The notes below the pieces were generated by a model, which saw nothing but the letters and a program-made list of their open reading frames with translations, made no database searches and was not told the origin of the DNA. This document shows positions 1 through 5,342 of a DNA stretch of 7,133 nt, piece by piece. Location: contig DISE01000067.1 in NCBI GenBank assembly GCA_002421865.1, positions 204-7,336 on the forward strand, read 5' to 3'. The position numbers and the translations under genes are program-made. The DNA comes from Castellaniella sp. UBA6218 (GTDB lineage Bacteria > Pseudomonadota > Gammaproteobacteria > Burkholderiales > Burkholderiaceae_B). Position 1 is the stretch's first letter; each line of letters starts with the position of its first letter.

Positions 1-1863
1 GGCAAGACCTACACCATGGCCAACCTGATCGCCCGCACCGGGCGACCGGCCATCGTACTGGCGCCGAACAAGACCCTGGCCGCCCAGCTCTATGCGGAAA
101 TGCGCGAATTCTTCCCCCGCAACGCGGTGGAATACTTCGTGTCCTATTACGATTACTATCAGCCCGAGGCCTACGTGCCCTCGCGCGACCTGTTCATCGA
201 AAAGGACTCGTCCATCAACGAGCACATTGAACAGATGCGCCTTTCGGCCACGAAAAGCCTGCTGGAGCGTCCAGACACCATCATCGTCGGCACGGTGTCA
301 TGCATCTACGGCATCGGCAACCCGGGCGACTATCATGCGATGGTGCTGACCCTGCGCACGGGTGACCGGGTCGGACGTCAGGAGGTCCTGGCGCGACTGG
401 TGTCCATGCAGTACGAGCGCAACGACATGGAGTTTTCCCGGGGGACTTTCCGGGCGCGGGGCGAGGTCATCGATGTCTTTCCGGCCGAGCACGCCGAGCA
501 TGCGTTGCGCATCACGCTCTTTGACGACGAAATCGAATCCCTGGACCTGTTCGATCCGCTGACGGGCAAGCCGGTCCAGAGCCTGATGCGTTTCACGATC
601 TTCCCCAGTTCCCACTACGTGACGCCGCGCGAGACCGTGCTGCGCGCCATAGAGACGATCAAGGAAGAACTGCGCGACCGCCTGGCCGAACTGACGGCGG
701 CGGGCAGGCTCGTCGAGGCTCAGCGGCTGGAGCAGCGCACCCGGTTCGATCTGGAAATGCTTCAGGAACTGGGTTTCTGCAAAGGGATCGAGAACTACTC
801 CCGTCACCTCTCCGGCGCCCTTCCGGGTGAGCCGCCGCCCACGTTGATCGACTACCTGCCGGCCAACGCGCTGATGTTCATCGACGAGAGTCACGTCACT
901 ATCGGCCAGTTGGGCGGCATGTACCGGGGCGACCGCTCACGCAAGGAGACCCTGGTCCAGTTCGGATTCCGCCTGCCCTCTGCGCTGGACAACCGTCCTC
1001 TGCGGCTTGAGGAATTCGAAGCTCGCATGCCGCAATGCGTGTTCGTGTCCGCTACGCCCGGTCCCTACGAGGCTCAACACGCCGACCAGGTGGTCGAGCA
1101 GGTCGTGCGTCCGACCGGCCTGGTGGACCCGGAGGTCGAACTGCGTCCGGCCGCCACCCAGGTCGACGACCTGCTGGGCGAAGCCAAGCTGCGCATCGCG
1201 TGCCACGAACGGGTGCTGGTGACCACACTGACCAAGCGCATGGCCGAGGACCTGACCGAATACCTGGGGGAAAACGGTCTCAAGGTTCGCTATCTGCATT
1301 CCGACATCGATACGGTGGAGCGGGTCGAGATCATTCGCGATCTGCGCCTGGGTGCCTTCGACGTGCTGGTCGGAATCAATCTGCTGCGCGAAGGTCTGGA
1401 CATTCCGGAAGTGTCCCTGGTGGCGATCCTGGATGCCGACAAGGAGGGCTTCCTGCGCTCGGAGCGCAGCCTGATCCAGACCATCGGCCGGGCGGCGCGC
1501 AACTTGAACGGGCGCGCCATCCTGTACGCGGACCGTGTGACCGATTCCATGCGCCGGGCCATGGACGAAACCGCCCGCCGCCGGGAAAAGCAGGAGGCTT
1601 TCAACCTCGAACACGGGATCACGGCCCGGGGGGTGAGCAAAGCGGTGCGCGACCTGATCGACGGGGTGGCGGTGGCTGCGGCGCCGGCGCCCACCGAGGC
1701 CGGTTATGATGAATCCGCCCTGCACGATGAAAAGTCCCTGGCGCGGGAGATCCGCCGTCTCGAACAGCGGATGAACGAGCATGCCCGCAATCTGGAATTC
1801 GAGCAGGCCGCCTCGGTGCGCGATGCGCTGCGCGCCTTGAAGGCCCGTGCCTTGATGGAGTGA
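1..1863 (+). CDS. uvrB: UvrABC excinuclease subunit UvrB (5' end outside window)
   Basis: UvrB is the damage-verifying ATPase/helicase of bacterial nucleotide excision repair. It is loaded on DNA by UvrA and then recruits UvrC for incision. The reading frame is open at the left edge, which falls inside Walker A: the first codons read Gly-Lys-Thr. About 40-45 N-terminal residues are missing compared with the ~670-residue family, leaving 620. Visible landmarks in window numbering: the tyrosine-rich beta-hairpin YYDYYQPEAY near 49-58, used for strand separation and damage probing; the DESH Walker B/helicase motif II at 295-298; SATPGPYE near 350; helicase motifs V-VI with LREGLDIPE near 462-470 and QTIGRAARN at 493-501; and a C-terminal UVR motif (about 582-616, with NLEFEQAASVRD) that pairs with UvrC. 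No motif is broken. The stop is followed by 158 bases before the next gene, with only weak hairpins and no convincing terminator. The internal Met at base 16 is not a start, because the motif continues upstream of it. Confidence 0.98.
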   Translation, partial: GKTYTMANLIARTGRPAIVLAPNKTLAAQLYAEMREFFPRNAVEYFVSYYDYYQPEAYVPSRDLFIEKDSSINEHIEQMRLSATKSLLERPDTIIVGTVSCIYGIGNPGDYHAMVLTLRTGDRVGRQEVLARLVSMQYERNDMEFSRGTFRARGEVIDVFPAEHAEHALRITLFDDEIESLDLFDPLTGKPVQSLMRFTIFPSSHYVTPRETVLRAIETIKEELRDRLAELTAAGRLVEAQRLEQRTRFDLEMLQELGFCKGIENYSRHLSGALPGEPPPTLIDYLPANALMFIDESHVTIGQLGGMYRGDRSRKETLVQFGFRLPSALDNRPLRLEEFEARMPQCVFVSATPGPYEAQHADQVVEQVVRPTGLVDPEVELRPAATQVDDLLGEAKLRIACHERVLVTTLTKRMAEDLTEYLGENGLKVRYLHSDIDTVERVEIIRDLRLGAFDVLVGINLLREGLDIPEVSLVAILDADKEGFLRSERSLIQTIGRAARNLNGRAILYADRVTDSMRRAMDETARRREKQEAFNLEHGITARGVSKAVRDLIDGVAVAAAPAPTEAGYDESALHDEKSLAREIRRLEQRMNEHARNLEFEQAASVRDALRALKARALME

Positions 1864-2021
1864 AACCGGAGCGGGCTTGCGCCCGGGGCGCATCGGCCGC
1901 TGGCCGGAGTCCGCGACGCTGCGGGATCGTTTCGGAAGTGCTTCAAGCATCAGGTTTTTTTTCAGTTTTCCACAGAAAATGCTTGCTAATTTCCGGGTTT
2001 TCCCGCACACTTTCACCTATC

Positions 2022-2510
2022 ATGCATAAGGTACTTTTTGTCTGTACGGGCAATATCTGCCGCTCCCCCACCGCCCAGGGCGTGTTCCAGCATTTCGTCG
2101 ACGAGGCCGGACTTTCCGACGCGATCGCCGTCGATTCCGCTGCGACGCACCATTTCCATGTGGGCGAGGCCCCGGACGCCCGCGCCCAGGCCGCCGCGCG
2201 AAAGCGCGGCTATGACCTGTCGGAGTTGGTCGCCCGGCAGATCCGCACTGAAGATTTCCGCGAGGCCGACCTGATCCTGGCCATGGATTGGGAAAACCTG
2301 TCCGCGCTGCAACAGCAGTGCCCGAAAGTCTACCAGCACAAACTCATGCTGCTGATGCGCTTTTCGAACGAATTCGAGGAAGCCACGGTGCCCGATCCCT
2401 ATTACGGTGGTCCCGAAGGCTTCAGCAAGGTTCTGGATTACATCGAGGACTCCTGCCAGGGCGTTCTGGAACTGGTCAGAAAGCGCGCGCTGCAATACCA
2501 GGCCGCTTGA
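2022..2510 (+). CDS. Low-molecular-weight protein-tyrosine phosphatase
   Basis: This is a 162-residue cytosolic phosphatase of the low-molecular-weight PTP family (Wzb/Etp/eukaryotic LMW-PTP type), the usual family length. The signature C-X5-R-S is at residues 8-15 (CTGNICRS): Cys8 is the nucleophile and Arg14 binds phosphate. The general-acid loop VPDPYYGG is at 123-130, with Asp125 as proton donor. Cys13 beside Cys8 matches the adjacent-cysteine pair that can form a protective disulfide in the family. The ATG at 2022 places the catalytic Cys at the standard distance from the N-terminus; the open frame extends back to 1860, but that extension is not family-like. No Shine-Dalgarno is visible before this ATG. 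The physiological substrate cannot be read from sequence: there are no capsule or exopolysaccharide genes nearby, and the fold also resembles arsenate reductase ArsC, which is less likely given the full DPYY loop. It lies alone between uvrB and a strong terminator, separate from the isc operon. Confidence 0.93.
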   Translation: MHKVLFVCTGNICRSPTAQGVFQHFVDEAGLSDAIAVDSAATHHFHVGEAPDARAQAAARKRGYDLSELVARQIRTEDFREADLILAMDWENLSALQQQCPKVYQHKLMLLMRFSNEFEEATVPDPYYGGPEGFSKVLDYIEDSCQGVLELVRKRALQYQAA

Positions 2511-2527
2511 TTCGCCTGTTCTCCACA

Positions 2528-2561
2528 CCAGGGGGCGCCTTCGAGGCGCCCCTGGTTTTTT
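2528..2561 (+). terminator. Rho-independent terminator of the phosphatase gene
   Basis: A GC-rich hairpin starts 17 bases after the phosphatase stop. The left arm is 2528-2540 (CCAGGGGGCGCCT), the loop is TCG at 2541-2543, and the right arm is 2544-2555 (AGGCGCCCCTGG), pairing throughout apart from one bulged G. Six T residues follow at 2556-2561. It separates the phosphatase transcript from the iscR operon, so the isc genes need their own promoter. Confidence 0.93.
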
Positions 2562-2601
2562 GCGCGTGGTGGCTGGAAGCGGATGACCTTGTTGTGTGGT
2601 C

Positions 2602-2624
2602 GGAATTGACAAGGGTCAAGTTCC
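2602..2624. repeat. Quasi-palindrome upstream of iscR, unassigned
   Basis: GGAATTGAC (2602-2610) is followed by AAGG and then GTCAAGTTCC (2615-2624). The arms pair as TTGAC/GTCAA plus GGAA/TTCC, with one bulged G. It contains a perfect -35-like TTGACA at 2606-2611, but I see no good -10 at the matching distance. The spacing between GAC and GTC is 4 bases, against 7 in the IscR type 1 operator, so it is not a regular IscR site. It could be another regulator's operator, a -35 region, or chance. Confidence 0.4.
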
Positions 2625-2640
2625 GGCTTTTTTTGAGTCT

Positions 2641-2665
2641 AAAACCGAGTGTTTTAGTCAGGTAA
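2641..2665 (+). promoter_or_regulatory. IscR type 1 binding site (distal)
   Basis: Compared with the 25-base type 1 IscR consensus from E. coli (roughly ATASYYGACTRWWWYAGTC followed by RRSTAT), this segment keeps CCGA at positions 5-8, the T-rich centre, and TTTAGTCAGGTA through position 24. It mismatches at about four positions. It lies directly upstream of the stronger site, with starts 31 bases apart, so it is probably the second site of a tandem operator. The weaker match makes it less certain than the proximal site. Confidence 0.68.
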
Positions 2666-2671
2666 AGAGGT

Positions 2672-2696
2672 ACACTTGACTCAAATAGTCGGGTAT
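2672..2696 (+). promoter_or_regulatory. IscR type 1 binding site (proximal)
   Basis: This segment matches the type 1 IscR consensus at nearly every position: TTGACT in the left half and AATAGTCGGGTAT in the right half. The only departures are at positions 2 and 11. [2Fe-2S]-IscR binds such sites in E. coli and represses the isc operon when clusters are plentiful. The site ends 43 bases before the iscR ATG. A -10-like TACACT (2671-2676) overlaps its left edge, and the TTGACT core resembles a -35. I cannot fix the promoter, but either arrangement would let bound IscR block RNA polymerase. Autoregulation of the downstream operon is the expected role. Confidence 0.85.
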
Positions 2697-2739
2697 TCGC
2701 CATGCCCGGGTTTTCTCCGCACCCACAGAGGACTTCACC

Positions 2740-3261
2740 ATGCGTTTGACGACCAAGGGACGTTTCGCCGTCACGGCAATGATCGATCTGGCCTTGCGCC
2801 ATCACAGCGGACCGGTGACGCTGGCCGCCATCAGCGCGCGCCAGAACATTTCCCTGTCTTACCTGGAGCAGCTGTTCGGCAAGCTGCGGCGGCATGAACT
2901 GGTCGACAGCGTGCGCGGTCCCGGGGGCGGTTACACGCTGGCCCGGCACGCGCGCGACATCTCCGTGGCGGACATCATCTTCGCCGTCGACGAGCCGCTG
3001 GACGCCACCAGCTGCGGAGGCAAGGAAAACTGTGACATCGGTCGCAACGGCCATACCGGCAAATGCATGACCCACGACCTGTGGGCGACTTTGAGTCGTA
3101 AAATGCTGGAATACCTGGACTCGGTTTCGCTGCAGGACCTGGTCGACCAGCAACGGCTGCGTGAATGGCAAGAATCCGGCCACATGCGCAACGGACGCGC
3201 GACGATTCCGATCACGCCGGTTGCGGCCGATTCACCGGTCCAGGAGCCCGTATCGGCCTGA
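2740..3261 (+). CDS. iscR: Fe-S cluster-sensing repressor IscR
   Basis: IscR is an Rrf2-family regulator that carries a [2Fe-2S] cluster and sets Fe-S biogenesis to demand. The 173 residues start MRLTTKGRFAVTAM, collinear with E. coli IscR. The winged helix-turn-helix spans about 1-75, with ISLSYLEQLFGKLR (37-50) as recognition helix and RGPGGGYTLAR (59-69) as wing. Glu43, the residue that discriminates type 1 from type 2 sites in E. coli, is present. Likely cluster ligands are Cys92, Cys98, Cys109 and His112. Their spacing is C-X5-C-X10-C-X2-H, five residues longer between the second and third Cys than in E. coli (X5). The C-terminal tail beyond about 145 is poorly conserved. AGAGGA at 2727-2732 lies 7 bases before the ATG and is a good ribosome binding site. 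Two IscR operators sit just upstream, predicting autorepression. iscS follows after 15 bases, too little for the long iscR-iscS spacer where the small RNA RyhB acts in E. coli. Confidence 0.96.
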   Translation: MRLTTKGRFAVTAMIDLALRHHSGPVTLAAISARQNISLSYLEQLFGKLRRHELVDSVRGPGGGYTLARHARDISVADIIFAVDEPLDATSCGGKENCDIGRNGHTGKCMTHDLWATLSRKMLEYLDSVSLQDLVDQQRLREWQESGHMRNGRATIPITPVAADSPVQEPVSA

Positions 3262-3276
3262 TTTACCGGAGTTTCA

Positions 3277-4491
3277 ATGCCACAGGATCCGTCCCCGATC
3301 TACCTGGACTATTCCGCCACCACACCCGTCGACGAGCGTGTCCTCCAGGCCATGCTGCCCTGGCTGAGCGAACGCTTCGGCAATCCCGCTTCGCGCAGCC
3401 ACGCCTGGGGCTGGGATGCCGAGGAAGCCGTTGAGCGGGCTCGCGGGCAGGTTGCGGCCCTGATCCATGCCGATCCGCGGGAGATCATCTGGACTTCCGG
3501 CGCCACCGAATCCGACAATCTGGCGATCAAGGGCGCGGTGCGGTTCCATGCCGGCCGTGGCAGGCATGTGGTCACGGTCCGTACCGAGCACAAGGCGGTG
3601 CTGGACCCCTGTCTCGAACTCGAGCGCCAAGGCTTCGAAGTCACCTGGCTGGATGTGGACGCCAACGGTCTGGTGAGCCCCGATGCCCTGGCCGCCGTCC
3701 TGCGCCCGGAAACGATCCTGGTGTCGGTGATGCTGGTGAACAACGAGATCGGGGTGATCCAGGATGTCGCCGCGCTGGCGGCGCTCTGTCGCGGGCGCGG
3801 CATCCTGTTCCATACCGACGCCGCCCAGGCCACGGGCAAGCTGCCGATCGACGTCCAGGCGCTGGGCGTGGATCTGATGTCCCTGTCGGCGCACAAGACC
3901 TATGGCCCCAAGGGCGTGGGGGCGTTGTACGTGCGTCGCAAACCGCGCGTGCGCCTGGAGGCGCAGATCCATGGCGGCGGCCATGAACGCGGACTGCGCT
4001 CGGGCACGCTGCCCACCCATCAGATCGTCGGCATGGGCGAGGCCTTCGCCCAGGCAAAAGAGATGATGGATACCGAGGTTCCCCGCATCCGGGCGCTGCG
4101 CGACCGATTGTGGGAGGGCCTGCGCGACCTGCCGGACGTTTATCTCAACGGCGATCCGGATCGGCGGGTGGCGCATACCCTGAACATCAGCGTGGCCCAC
4201 GTCGAGGGCGAAGCCCTGCTGATGGCTGTGCCGGAACTGGCCGTGTCCTCGGGCTCGGCCTGTACTTCGGCCAGCCTGGAGCCCTCCCACGTGCTGCGCG
4301 CCCTCGGGCGCAGCGATACGCTGGCGCACAGCTCGCTGCGCCTGACCCTGGGACGCTACACCACGCGGGACGAGGTGGACAGGGCCGTGCGTCTGCTGCG
4401 GGCCCAGATCGGGCGGCTGCGCGAACTGTCCCCCCTGTGGGAAATGCGTCAGCAAGGTACCTTGGGCGTCTGGGCGGAGCAATGCCTGTGA
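3277..4491 (+). CDS. iscS: Cysteine desulfurase IscS
   Basis: IscS is a PLP-dependent class V aminotransferase-fold enzyme that converts L-cysteine to L-alanine and a persulfide, the sulfur source for Fe-S clusters and often for thionucleosides. The 404 residues equal the E. coli length, and identity is high from IYLDYSATTPVD (8-19) onward. Key residues are present: GATESDN (75-81) and Asn156, Asp181 and Gln184 for PLP contacts; His105; Lys207 in SAHKTYGPKG as Schiff-base lysine; and Cys329 in SSGSACTSASLEPS as persulfide carrier. This is a group I/IscS-type active-site loop. GGAG at 3268-3271 lies 5 bases before the ATG. The last residues differ: after SPLWEM the tail reads RQQGTLGVWAEQCL, not a DLNSIEWAHH-like ending, and gains Cys403. 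In E. coli the C-terminal region docks IscU. The stop codon overlaps the next gene's start by 10 bases, suggesting translational coupling. Catalysis should be intact. Confidence 0.97.
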   Translation: MPQDPSPIYLDYSATTPVDERVLQAMLPWLSERFGNPASRSHAWGWDAEEAVERARGQVAALIHADPREIIWTSGATESDNLAIKGAVRFHAGRGRHVVTVRTEHKAVLDPCLELERQGFEVTWLDVDANGLVSPDALAAVLRPETILVSVMLVNNEIGVIQDVAALAALCRGRGILFHTDAAQATGKLPIDVQALGVDLMSLSAHKTYGPKGVGALYVRRKPRVRLEAQIHGGGHERGLRSGTLPTHQIVGMGEAFAQAKEMMDTEVPRIRALRDRLWEGLRDLPDVYLNGDPDRRVAHTLNISVAHVEGEALLMAVPELAVSSGSACTSASLEPSHVLRALGRSDTLAHSSLRLTLGRYTTRDEVDRAVRLLRAQIGRLRELSPLWEMRQQGTLGVWAEQCL

Positions 4492-4937
4492 CGGGGCTGT
4501 CGTACGGGCCGCGGGTCCTGGATCACTACCTGCATCCGCGCAACGTCGGCTCTTTCGACGCGGATGATCCCAGGGTGGGCACCGCGCTGGTGGGCTCGCC
4601 CGAGCTCGGTCAGATCCTGAAACTGCAGATCCGGCTGGAAGGCGTTACCATAGAATCCGCCTGTTTCCGGGCCTTCGGCAGCGGCGAAGCCATCGCGGCT
4701 GGATCGCTTGCGACTGAATGGCTGCGCGGATGCGACCTGGACCAGGCGCTGGCCATCGGCAGCCAGGACATTGTCCAGGCCCTGGACCTGGCACCCGACA
4801 AGCTGCACTGCGCCTTGCTGGCCCAGGACGCCATACGCGCGGCCGTGGCCGATTACACTGATAAACACCCGGTTCCACCGGCAACCATCGTTCCTGAGGC
4901 ATATCATGGGAATCACCCTGACACAACGGGCCGCTGA
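4482..4937 (+). CDS. IscU-like protein lacking two cluster-ligand cysteines
   Basis: This 151-residue protein is clearly homologous to the Fe-S scaffold IscU: VLDHYLHPRNVGSFD at 12-26, LVGSP at 36-40, LKLQI at 46-50, KLHCALLAQDAI at 107-118. The functional centre is altered. The Cys37 equivalent is Leu42 (PELGQ instead of PACGD), Asp39 is Gln44, and Cys63 is Ser67 (FGSG instead of YGCG). Only His109 and Cys110 (E. coli His105/Cys106) and Lys107 remain. The HscA-recognition motif LPPVK reads LAPDK (103-107). Other cysteines are Cys61 and Cys84. A normal IscU cannot assemble a cluster without these ligands, so this is probably a repurposed or decaying scaffold. The frame is intact and the fold core conserved, which argues against a recent pseudogene. 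It starts inside iscS (10-base overlap) and ends inside iscA (32-base overlap), giving a C-terminal tail about 20 residues longer than usual. ATG 4482 is only 2 bases from GGAG (4476-4479); GTG 4488, at 8 bases, is an equally good or better start. Confidence 0.9.
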   Translation: MPVTGLSYGPRVLDHYLHPRNVGSFDADDPRVGTALVGSPELGQILKLQIRLEGVTIESACFRAFGSGEAIAAGSLATEWLRGCDLDQALAIGSQDIVQALDLAPDKLHCALLAQDAIRAAVADYTDKHPVPPATIVPEAYHGNHPDTTGR

Positions 4938-5229
4938 GCACATCCAGCGCCACCTGGAAAAACGCGGCAAGGGCCTGGGCCTGCGCCTGGGGGTCAAGCC
5001 CTCGGGCTGCTCGGGCATGTCCTACCATCTGGAATACGTGGATGACCCCGTCGCGGAGGACCAGGTCTTCGAACAGTTCGGCGCTCGCGTATATGTGACG
5101 CCTGACAGCCTGCCCTATCTGCAGGGCACGGAACTGGACTACGCCCGCGAAGGCCTGAACGAAGGCTTCCGTTTCAACAATCCCAACGAAAAAGCCGCCT
5201 GCGGCTGCGGGGAATCCTTTACCGTCTGA
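4906..5229 (+). CDS. iscA: A-type Fe-S carrier IscA
   Basis: IscA is a small cytosolic A-type carrier that binds iron or Fe-S clusters and passes them to target proteins, notably [4Fe-4S] enzymes. The 107 residues match E. coli IscA in length and position of all three ligand cysteines: Cys35 in SGCSGMSY, and Cys99 and Cys101 in ACGCGESF. The strongly conserved block GTELDYAREGLNEGFRFNNPN (about 74-94) identifies IscA over ErpA or SufA, together with operon position. TGAGG at 4895-4899, 6 bases before the ATG, is a good ribosome binding site inside the end of the iscU-like gene, so the two are translationally overlapped. It is the last gene of the operon. Where hscB, hscA, fdx and iscX would normally follow there is a terminator and then convergent lysS. 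Nothing in the protein looks damaged, in contrast to the scaffold gene before it. Confidence 0.96.
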   Translation: MGITLTQRAAEHIQRHLEKRGKGLGLRLGVKPSGCSGMSYHLEYVDDPVAEDQVFEQFGARVYVTPDSLPYLQGTELDYAREGLNEGFRFNNPNEKAACGCGESFTV

Positions 5230-5254
5230 TGCGCGGTGCGGCACGGGGCAGGGG

Positions 5255-5279
5255 GGCGGACGAGCGCCTCCCGTCCGCC
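5255..5279. other. GC-rich hairpin after iscA
   Basis: A perfect 8-base-pair inverted repeat, GGCGGACG (5255-5262) and CGTCCGCC (5272-5279), is separated by 9 bases. No T-run follows on either strand, so it is not itself an intrinsic terminator. It would form just upstream of the real terminator at the 3' end of the isc transcript and may slow exonucleases, or may be chance in GC-rich DNA. Confidence 0.4.
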
Positions 5280-5290
5280 GGTCCGGCATG

Positions 5291-5322
5291 AAAAAGGCCA
5301 GTCCAACGGAACTGGCCTTTTT
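5291..5322. terminator. Bidirectional terminator between iscA and lysS
   Basis: Symmetric arms, AAAAAGGCCAGT (5291-5302) and ACTGGCCTTTTT (5311-5322), flank an 8-base loop. The GGCCAGT/ACTGGCC core is followed by five T on the plus strand and, through the five A at the left, five T on the minus strand. It can therefore end the isc operon from the left and the prfB-lysS transcript from the right. The convergent gene arrangement fits this use. Confidence 0.9.
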
Positions 5323-5342
5323 CTTTCATGTCCGCGCGCGGA

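Noticed and set aside
1872..1885. Hairpin CGGGC-TTGC-GCCCG after uvrB as a terminator
   Set aside because: The stem is short and no T-run follows. The T8 run at 1955-1962 is about 70 bases away with only a weak stem before it.
937..2016. Long minus-strand open frame opposite uvrB (359 residues)
   Set aside because: It is antisense to a clear uvrB, is rich in Gln/His/Arg typical of shadow frames in GC-rich DNA, and has no recognisable motif.
1860..2021. N-terminal extension of the phosphatase frame back to ATG 1860 (216 residues)
   Set aside because: The catalytic CTGNICRS motif is always near the N-terminus in this family. The extra 54 residues are low-complexity Arg/Ala/Gly-rich translation of intergenic DNA including the AT-rich island.
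2606..2634. Sigma-70 promoter with -35 TTGACA at 2606
   Set aside because: At 16-18 bases downstream there is only a T-run, with no TATAAT-like hexamer. I could not assign the iscR promoter with confidence.
4110..4481. Upstream extension of the iscU-like frame inside iscS
   Set aside because: This is an out-of-frame reading of the iscS coding sequence, and homology to IscU begins only after 4500. A fusion is therefore not supported.
3274..4482. Long minus-strand open frame opposite iscS (402 residues)
   Set aside because: It mirrors iscS almost exactly. Its composition is that of a reverse-complement shadow, and the plus-strand gene is certain.
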